The notes beneath the pieces were generated by a model. It had not been told where the DNA came from, did no database searches, and worked only from the letters and a program-made list of their open reading frames with translations. Shown here in pieces: positions 7,252 through 11,664 of a DNA stretch of 11,664 nucleotides. Positions within the stretch are counted from its first letter, which is position 1, and every line of letters begins with the position of its first letter. Source of the DNA: Spirochaetales bacterium (GTDB taxonomy: Bacteria > Spirochaetota > Spirochaetia > DSM-27196 > PWMO01); NCBI GenBank assembly GCA_007130025.1, contig SLTF01000412.1:1-11664 (forward strand), in the 5' to 3' direction. The translations under genes were made by a program, and so were the position numbers.

Positions 7252-7885
7252 TCGACGCACTGATCGAACGCGCCGCTGCTTCTACTCGCGAAAGCATCGC
7301 GCGTGGGGGACGGCAGAGCGGGTTTTCCTTTGGCAGGACCACCGCAATTGCCATCGCCCCGTGATTCCCGACGCGGGCTGCCCAGCCTCGGGAGCCCTCT
7401 TCGGGGCGATCCTGCCAGAGTGCCGAAGGACCGTCGTCCGCAAGCAGCGTACCGATGATCGAGCGGTCGCGCGGATAGCTGTCGTGCGCGCCGGCACTGG
7501 CAGCAAGGTCCTGAGTCGGGTTTGCGTGCAGCAGGTAGACGACGGTATCCCGCCAGAGCGTACCCAGCGCAACGGTCGCGCCTTCGGCGTGGAAAGGGCG
7601 AAGCTGGGGCAGCGCGGCCGGGATCAGTCCCGACGCGTTCAGGCTCAGCGCTGAAAGCACGTGAACGCGAGGGCCGGATAGGTACCGGCTGTCCTGGTTC
7701 TGGACCAGCATTCCCACGGACGCCAGGGTTCCCAGAATGCGGTTGGCGCGGCTATGCTCCATACCGAGCCGCCGCGCTACTTCTCTGCTTCCCAGTGGTC
7801 GGCCGGCTGAGATGACTTCCTGGAGAACCTCGAATCCTGACGCGATACTCTGATTCGCCTGTGCCGGTGCCATGGCTTGGAGCAT
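7241..7885 (-). CDS. IclR-type transcriptional regulator (short form)
   Basis: A 214-residue DNA-binding protein with the IclR plan. A winged helix-turn-helix spans about residues 13-75 (ASGFEVLQEVISAGRPLGSR, VARRLGMEHSRANRILGTLA, then the wing ending SRYLSGPRVHVLSA). A C-terminal putative effector domain follows (about 85-214). It is shorter than the usual total of roughly 250 residues, so the ligand domain is compact. Start: ATG at 7885 with no convincing Shine-Dalgarno; a second in-frame ATG at 7873 is possible. It is divergent from the FAD oxidoreductase, and the palindromic operator lies 35 nt upstream of its start, covering a minus-strand TGC-TATTAT extended -10. That arrangement fits an autoregulating repressor that also controls the FAD gene and, through the second operator copy, the galactosidase and the kinase operon. 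The DNA-binding fold is secure; the IclR label for the second half is less so. Confidence 0.8.
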   Translation of the reverse strand: MLQAMAPAQANQSIASGFEVLQEVISAGRPLGSREVARRLGMEHSRANRILGTLASVGMLVQNQDSRYLSGPRVHVLSALSLNASGLIPAALPQLRPFHAEGATVALGTLWRDTVVYLLHANPTQDLAASAGAHDSYPRDRSIIGTLLADDGPSALWQDRPEEGSRGWAARVGNHGAMAIAVVLPKENPLCRPPRAMLSRVEAAARSISASISA

Positions 7886-7907
7886 ACCAGATCAATCCAA
7901 CTTTCGC

Positions 7908-7936
7908 TTGACAGAATATTGGTGCTATAATAGCAT
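7908..7936 (+). promoter_or_regulatory. Promoter of the FAD oxidoreductase gene, giving little or no leader
   Basis: Two readings overlap. A perfect extended -10 (TGC-TATAAT, 7923-7931) predicts a start near 7938, about 5 nt before ATG. Alternatively a perfect -35 TTGACA (7908-7913) is 17 nt from TAGCAT (7931-7936), which predicts a start at about 7943, the A of the ATG itself. TTGACA is only 12 nt from TATAAT, so these two perfect boxes cannot work together in the standard way. Either reading leaves no room for a Shine-Dalgarno, and none is seen. Confidence 0.6.
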
Positions 7937-7938
7937 CA
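7920..7938. promoter_or_regulatory. Shared palindromic operator, copy 2, overlapping divergent promoters
   Basis: The core TGGTGCTATAATAGCATCA is an imperfect palindrome (TGCTAT-A-ATAGCA centre, outer TG/CA). The preceding AT at 7918-7919 also matches copy 1. The plus strand holds TGC-TATAAT (7923-7931), a perfect extended -10 for the FAD gene. The minus strand holds TGC-TATTAT (7935-7927) for the IclR gene, about 30 nt of leader before its ATG. The site therefore controls both genes if occupied. Confidence 0.75.
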
Positions 7939-7942
7939 TAAA

Positions 7943-10264
7943 ATGGAACGCTGGAAAACAGAAACGCTTGAGTATGACCTGGTGGTGTGTGGTGGTGGGC
8001 TTGCCGGAGTGTGCGCGGCGATTGCTGCGGCACGCCGGGGTGTGCGTGTCGGGGTGCTGCACGATCGGACGGTGCTTGGAGGAAACTCGTCGTCCGAGGT
8101 GAGGGTTACGCCGCACGGTGCGGCGCAGCACCACCCCTACGCGCGCGAAACGGGAATTATCTCGGAGCTCCTTATCGAAGAACGCGCGGTCAACCACGCT
8201 GAGATCTTCGAGAATGGGTGGACGAACTCGATCTGGGACCTTGTTCTCCTGACCGCGATACTGCGGGAGCCCAATATAGAGCTCCACCTGAATACCAAAG
8301 TGGTCTCATGTGCGACCGACGGTCGGAGAATCCGCTCCGTGGAAGCGCTGGTACTCGACAGCGAGACTCGTATGCAGGTCTCGGGCTCGCTCTTTCTCGA
8401 CGCCACCGGTGACGGCATTGTTGCCGACTCGGCAGGGTGCGAGGTGATGACCGGAAGCGAAGGACGTGAGGTGTTCGGCGAGCCCAACGCCCCCGAGACC
8501 AGCTCGACCGACACCATGGGCAACAGCCTGATGTTCAAGACCGAAGAGATCTCGCAGGAGCAGCCGTGGGCGCCCCCATTCTGGGCGAAGGAACTGCGTG
8601 ATCCGACGTTTTTCTACGATGCGGGGCGTATCCCCAACGACGCGCGCGGTGGATTCTGGTGGATTGAACTGGGTACTCCACGGCACACGATCTACGATAA
8701 CCGGTCCATACGCACCGACCTGCAGCGCTACATACTCGGTGTCTGGGACTGGATGAAGAACCACGATCCGGAGATGAGTGAGGCGACGCGTACCCGTATG
8801 CTCGACTGGATTGGAACGGTTCTTGGTACCCGCGAAAGCAGACGGATCGTTGGGCGTACCATCGTCACGGAACCCGACATTCAGTCGCGTCGGGTCTTCG
8901 ACGATGAGGTAGCCTTCGGTGGATGGTTCCTCGACCTTCACACTCCCGGGGGCCTGATCGCGAAACACTCGGAAGAAAACTCCGCGCAGCGCTACAACCC
9001 CTTTACCGAAAAGGCCGCGCGCGCCTTCGTTGGCCCCTACGGCGTTCCGCTCTCCTGCCTGATTACGCGAGACGTTGAGAACCTCTTTCTGGCGGGCCGA
9101 GATATCAGCGCGAGTCACGTCGCGCTGGGAACGATGCGCGTCATGGGAACAACGGCCCTCATGGGGCAGGCGGTTGGAACGGCAGCCGCGGTTGCCCTTC
9201 AGAGTGGTGTTGGGCCACACGAACTCAAGCGGGTGCATATCCGCACGATACAGCAGCAGCTCCTGCGGGACGGTGCGTGGCTTCCCAACGTATCCGCCGA
9301 CGATCCAACCGACGCTGCCCCCCGAGCGCGTATCAGCGTCAGCTCCCAGGAGCTTCTCCGTGGAGTGGATCCCGAATACGTCGGGTGGGGCGAGGCGGCG
9401 GGTATCGTTGACCGGCGCATCAATCCCCATTTTTTGAAGCGCTGCGACACTCGAATGGTACAGCAGATCGCGCTCAGCGGGGCTCTCGATCGGGTGTCGC
9501 TCTGTGTGAGCAACAACAGCTCGGAACCGCAGACCCTCTCGCTTGCGCTGCAGCGAAGCGAGGGCATTTTCGACTACACCGTCTACCCGCAGCAGGACGC
9601 GCTCGCCGTCACGGAGCTGAGCGTAGAACCGGGTGGCCGGCAATGGGTCACCTGGGAGCGGCCGCTCGATCACGTTCCGGGTACCCCGGACCGGCCGGTC
9701 TACGTTCGCCTCGAGCTGATGACCAACCCGCACCTCCAGTGGCATCAGGCGCAGAGCTGTTTCCCCGCCCACCCGGCGTACTACGAAGTCGGGTTGAAGA
9801 AGCTGCGGAAACTTCAGCACGGGGTGAGTCTTGCGTTTCGCGTGGAACCGGCGCAGGCGGTGTTTGGCCCTCGAAGCGTGGTGAGCGGAGTCACCAGACC
9901 ACACCGGTCACCCAACCAGTGGCGCTCTGATCCCAACGCTCCGCTGCCCGCGTGGTGCCGGCTCGATTGGGATTCGCCGGAGACGGTTGGGCGTATCGAA
10001 CTGACCTTTCCGGGGAACCTGCTGCGCTCCTACCACGCCTATCATCCCTTCTACCGGGCGCCCGAAACCGCTCGCGACTATCGCATCGAAGTCATTCAGA
10101 ACGGTTCGGTGGTGTGTGAGCTTTCGGAGACGGACAACTACCAGCGACGCCGCGTGCATCAGCTCGATCAACCGGTGACCGCCGATGCGGTGCGGGTGAC
10201 GATTCTCAGCACAAACGGCGATTCGGCTGCCGGGCTCTACGAGGTTCGGGTGTACCCGGGCTGA
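7943..10264 (+). CDS. FAD-dependent oxidoreductase (FAD_oxidored family) with discoidin-like C-terminal module
   Basis: A 773-residue, apparently cytoplasmic flavoenzyme. The N-terminal dinucleotide fold begins YDLVVCGGGLAGVCAAIAAA with G17-x-G19-x-x-G22. It continues with VLGGNSSSEVRV (about 44-55) and LFLDATGDG (about 150), all typical of the FAD_oxidored family (PF12831). The C-terminal FAD motif is NLFLAGRDISASHVALGTMR near 378-400. A linker and beta-rich region (about 440-640) is followed by a discoidin (F5/8 type C)-like segment at about 645-773 (WCRLDWDSPETVGRIELTF, then YRIEVIQNG and LYEVRVYPG). Members of this family occur in polysaccharide-use loci of many bacteria, but their reactions are mostly unassigned; oxidation of a sugar hydroxyl is an inference. 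The start ATG at 7943 is the only sensible one and has no ribosome binding site. Its 3' end overlaps the convergent amidase gene by 28 nt. It is probably co-regulated with the galactosidase through the shared operator. Confidence 0.88.
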   Translation: MERWKTETLEYDLVVCGGGLAGVCAAIAAARRGVRVGVLHDRTVLGGNSSSEVRVTPHGAAQHHPYARETGIISELLIEERAVNHAEIFENGWTNSIWDLVLLTAILREPNIELHLNTKVVSCATDGRRIRSVEALVLDSETRMQVSGSLFLDATGDGIVADSAGCEVMTGSEGREVFGEPNAPETSSTDTMGNSLMFKTEEISQEQPWAPPFWAKELRDPTFFYDAGRIPNDARGGFWWIELGTPRHTIYDNRSIRTDLQRYILGVWDWMKNHDPEMSEATRTRMLDWIGTVLGTRESRRIVGRTIVTEPDIQSRRVFDDEVAFGGWFLDLHTPGGLIAKHSEENSAQRYNPFTEKAARAFVGPYGVPLSCLITRDVENLFLAGRDISASHVALGTMRVMGTTALMGQAVGTAAAVALQSGVGPHELKRVHIRTIQQQLLRDGAWLPNVSADDPTDAAPRARISVSSQELLRGVDPEYVGWGEAAGIVDRRINPHFLKRCDTRMVQQIALSGALDRVSLCVSNNSSEPQTLSLALQRSEGIFDYTVYPQQDALAVTELSVEPGGRQWVTWERPLDHVPGTPDRPVYVRLELMTNPHLQWHQAQSCFPAHPAYYEVGLKKLRKLQHGVSLAFRVEPAQAVFGPRSVVSGVTRPHRSPNQWRSDPNAPLPAWCRLDWDSPETVGRIELTFPGNLLRSYHAYHPFYRAPETARDYRIEVIQNGSVVCELSETDNYQRRRVHQLDQPVTADAVRVTILSTNGDSAAGLYEVRVYPG

Positions 10265-11190
10265 GGCGGGGGACTCGGAAGCAGTTCCTTGCGAACCTTG
10301 CAGACCACCGTGTACGCGGGGTCGAACACGTTTGCGATGTCGTACTCCACGCTCTGTCCGAGCAGGATTGCAGCTCCCCGTTCGTCGAGCCCATACGCCG
10401 AACCGAGCAGGAAGAGCATTTCGGTGGTTGCGTGCTGCAGTGCCTGATCGAGTGGTCGGGCGTTGCCCACGGTGAACAGGTGGGTAGCGTTCTCACCTCC
10501 CGGCCACCGCATCGGAACGTTCTTTCGCAGGCGCACGCCGAACGTGACGTCGCACGAAATCTCGACCCCGGTGCCCGCGATTTCACCGTCGCCCTGAGCT
10601 GCGTGGCCGTCGCCCAGAAAGAAGAGCGCCCCAGGAACGAAGATCGGGAACCGCGCGATCACCCCTTCGGTGAAGCCGCGGTAGTCCATGTTGCCCCCGT
10701 GCTCGGCGGACGTCGCGGTCGAAATCGCCTGGCCGAAAGCCGGCGCAACCCCAAAGCACCCAATCATCGGACGCATCGCAACGGTATGCGCTCCGATGCT
10801 CGTGTCGACCGGGTCTGCGAGCGTGACGTTCCTCTGTTTGACGTCGACCCGCCACCGCGCGTACTGAGCGGTGCCGGTGCCCACCACATTGCCGACAAAG
10901 TCCGGGTCAAGAACGCCGGGCGCGATGGTCGATCGTGACCACCCGAACTCGCGATTCGGCCGGATCTGTTCGATGGATACCTCGAGACAGTCGCCCGGTT
11001 CGGCGTCGCGGATGAAGAACGGTCCGGTCATCGGGTTTCCTCGTGGCGCGACCGGTCGTTCGTTGGCGTCGAGCCCATGTGCGTCGACGATGGAAGTAAT
11101 GACGGTGTCTCCATCGCCGATCTCCATCACCGGAGGGTGAGAACCAATCGTAAGGTGGTAGGTGTTCGGTTCAAAACGAACGGTGTTCAT
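10237..11190 (-). CDS. Acetamidase/formamidase-family amidohydrolase
   Basis: A 317-residue enzyme of the FmdA/AmdA family (PF03069), which hydrolyses small amides such as formamide or acetamide to the acid and ammonia in the cytoplasm. Family signatures are clear: VDAHGL (about 42), GNPMTGPFFIRDAEPGDCLE (about 57-76), TSAEHGGNMDYRG in the middle, and FFLGDGHAAQGDGEIAGTGV further on, the His/Asp-rich stretches expected around the metal site. Length is normal for the family. The start is ATG at 11190, chosen because AAGGAG (11198-11203) lies 7 nt upstream; an in-frame extension into the TetR gene would bypass this site. It follows the TetR-type gene by 19 nt, so the two probably form one transcript. 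Its 3' end overlaps that of the FAD gene on the other strand. The substrate is unknown. Confidence 0.92.
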   Translation of the reverse strand: MNTVRFEPNTYHLTIGSHPPVMEIGDGDTVITSIVDAHGLDANERPVAPRGNPMTGPFFIRDAEPGDCLEVSIEQIRPNREFGWSRSTIAPGVLDPDFVGNVVGTGTAQYARWRVDVKQRNVTLADPVDTSIGAHTVAMRPMIGCFGVAPAFGQAISTATSAEHGGNMDYRGFTEGVIARFPIFVPGALFFLGDGHAAQGDGEIAGTGVEISCDVTFGVRLRKNVPMRWPGGENATHLFTVGNARPLDQALQHATTEMLFLLGSAYGLDERGAAILLGQSVEYDIANVFDPAYTVVCKVRKELLPSPPPQPGYTRTS

Positions 11191-11197
11191 CGATGTA

Positions 11198-11203
11198 CTC
11201 CTT
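11198..11203 (-). promoter_or_regulatory. Ribosome binding site of the amidase gene
   Basis: AAGGAG on the minus strand, 7 nt before ATG at 11190. It decides the amidase start against a longer in-frame extension. Confidence 0.75.
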
Positions 11204-11209
11204 TTGTAA

Positions 11210-11664
11210 TCACGGCTCAATGAGCCGTTCCAGGACCGCGCTGTACGCCTCGGCAGATACCGCCTCCGGGTCGACCAGTCCAAGCACGCTCAGGCCGTTG
11301 TCGAGCGCCATCAGGATGAGGCCGAGCTGTTCGGGGTCGATCGGCGGGGTCTTTCCGGTTGCTTCCGCCCGCGCACGGACGGAACGGGTGTAGTCCTCAC
11401 GGCCAAACCGAATCAGCTCCGCCAGGCGGGGGCGAATCTGCTCGTTGCGCATCGCGTGGAGCAGGAACTCAACCGTCAACACGCCCCATTCGCGCGATTC
11501 CTCGAGGGCCGCGGGCAGCTGTTCGCGCAGTGAGATCGCAATCTCCGTAAGGGGGGCGCCCGATTCAATCGCCTGTCCCCACGGCGGCGGATCACCCCGC
11601 AGGTGCTGATTAAGCAACTCCAGGTAGAGGTCCTCCTTGCTGCGGAAATGGGCGTAGACGGCAC
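11210..11664 (-). CDS. TetR-family transcriptional regulator (partial, N-terminus off the right edge)
   Basis: The last 151 codons or so of a TetR-type regulator. The visible part begins inside the DNA-binding domain with AVYAHFRSKEDLYLELLNQH, the characteristic end of the TetR helix-turn-helix and helix 4. An all-helical ligand domain follows (REWGVLTVEFLLHAMRNEQI, and GLILMALDNGLSVLGLVDPE near the end, where TetR proteins usually have the dimer helices). The reading frame is open to the edge of the window; the first in-frame TTG at 11617 is not a real start because the HTH lies upstream of it. It ends with TGA 19 nt before the amidase gene on the same strand. It is probably an autoregulating repressor of the amidase unit, with the inducer unknown. 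Confidence 0.88.
   Translation of the reverse strand, partial: AVYAHFRSKEDLYLELLNQHLRGDPPPWGQAIESGAPLTEIAISLREQLPAALEESREWGVLTVEFLLHAMRNEQIRPRLAELIRFGREDYTRSVRARAEATGKTPPIDPEQLGLILMALDNGLSVLGLVDPEAVSAEAYSAVLERLIEP
11212..11228 (-). repeat. Short inverted repeat across the end of the TetR gene
   Basis: ACGGCTC (11212-11218) and GAGCCGT (11222-11228) are exact complements with a 3-nt spacer (or 8 bp with a 1-nt spacer as a DNA palindrome). It covers the TetR stop codon and sits just upstream of the amidase ribosome binding site. It could be a small RNA hairpin tuning amidase translation, or chance within coding sequence. Confidence 0.35.

Noticed and set aside
6073..7260. Minus-strand open frame of 395 codons opposite the beta-galactosidase
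   Set aside because: The plus strand encodes an intact GH42 enzyme with catalytic residues; the antisense product is rich in R, G, P and H with no domain pattern.
7908..7931. TTGACA and TATAAT as one classic sigma-70 promoter
   Set aside because: The two perfect boxes are only 12 nt apart, too close for standard use; TATAAT is better read as an extended -10 and TTGACA as pairing, if at all, with TAGCAT.
8306..9904. Minus-strand open frame of 532 codons opposite the FAD oxidoreductase
   Set aside because: Long, but fully antisense to a well-supported flavoenzyme; no family motif, no ribosome binding site and biased shadow composition.
11191..11283. Longer amidase start inside the TetR gene
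   Set aside because: The extension is an arginine-rich shadow of the TetR C-terminus, and the AAGGAG site fits the ATG at 11190.

Overview
The window is a GC-rich, gene-dense bacterial segment that looks like a carbohydrate-use locus from a free-living Spirochaetota-type organism. That assignment is an inference. It rests mainly on the solute-binding protein, whose signal peptide runs straight into an 'SAGRQEA' junction without a lipobox cysteine, a form I associate with spirochaete ABC binding proteins. Base composition looks even across the window, and I see no insertion sequence, integrase, tRNA, rRNA or CRISPR array.

Layout, left to right. (i) 1-5022, minus strand: an apparent operon read from right to left, with a YesM-type sensor histidine kinase, a YesN-type AraC response regulator (overlapping the kinase by 4 nt), a sugar-binding protein, an intercistronic hairpin, and the start of an inner-membrane sugar permease that runs off the left edge. 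(ii) 5125-7251, plus strand: a cytoplasmic family-42 beta-galactosidase, divergent from the kinase. (iii) 7241-7885, minus strand: a short IclR-type repressor, convergent with the galactosidase. (iv) 7943-10264, plus strand: a large FAD-dependent oxidoreductase with a discoidin-like C-terminal module, divergent from the IclR gene. (v) 10237-11190 and 11210-11664, minus strand: an acetamidase/formamidase-family amidohydrolase downstream of a TetR-family regulator whose 5' end lies beyond the right edge. All intergenic gaps are about 100 bases or less.

The most informative signal is regulatory. The two divergent intergenic regions (kinase/galactosidase and IclR/FAD enzyme) carry nearly the same palindrome, TGNTGCTAnnnTAGCANCA, in 19-bp cores at 5075-5093 and 7920-7938. 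In each copy the palindrome contains TGC-TAWWWT extended -10 elements on both strands. A dimeric regulator bound there, most simply the adjacent IclR protein, would block promoters firing both ways and link transport, sensing, the glycosidase and the oxidoreductase in one regulon. The FAD gene appears to have almost no 5' leader.

Working model (inference): the two-component system senses an extracellular glycan fragment, the ABC importer brings it in, and the GH42 enzyme and the FAD enzyme act on it in the cytoplasm. The amidase/TetR pair may be a separate neighbouring unit or may handle an amide released from the same substrate.
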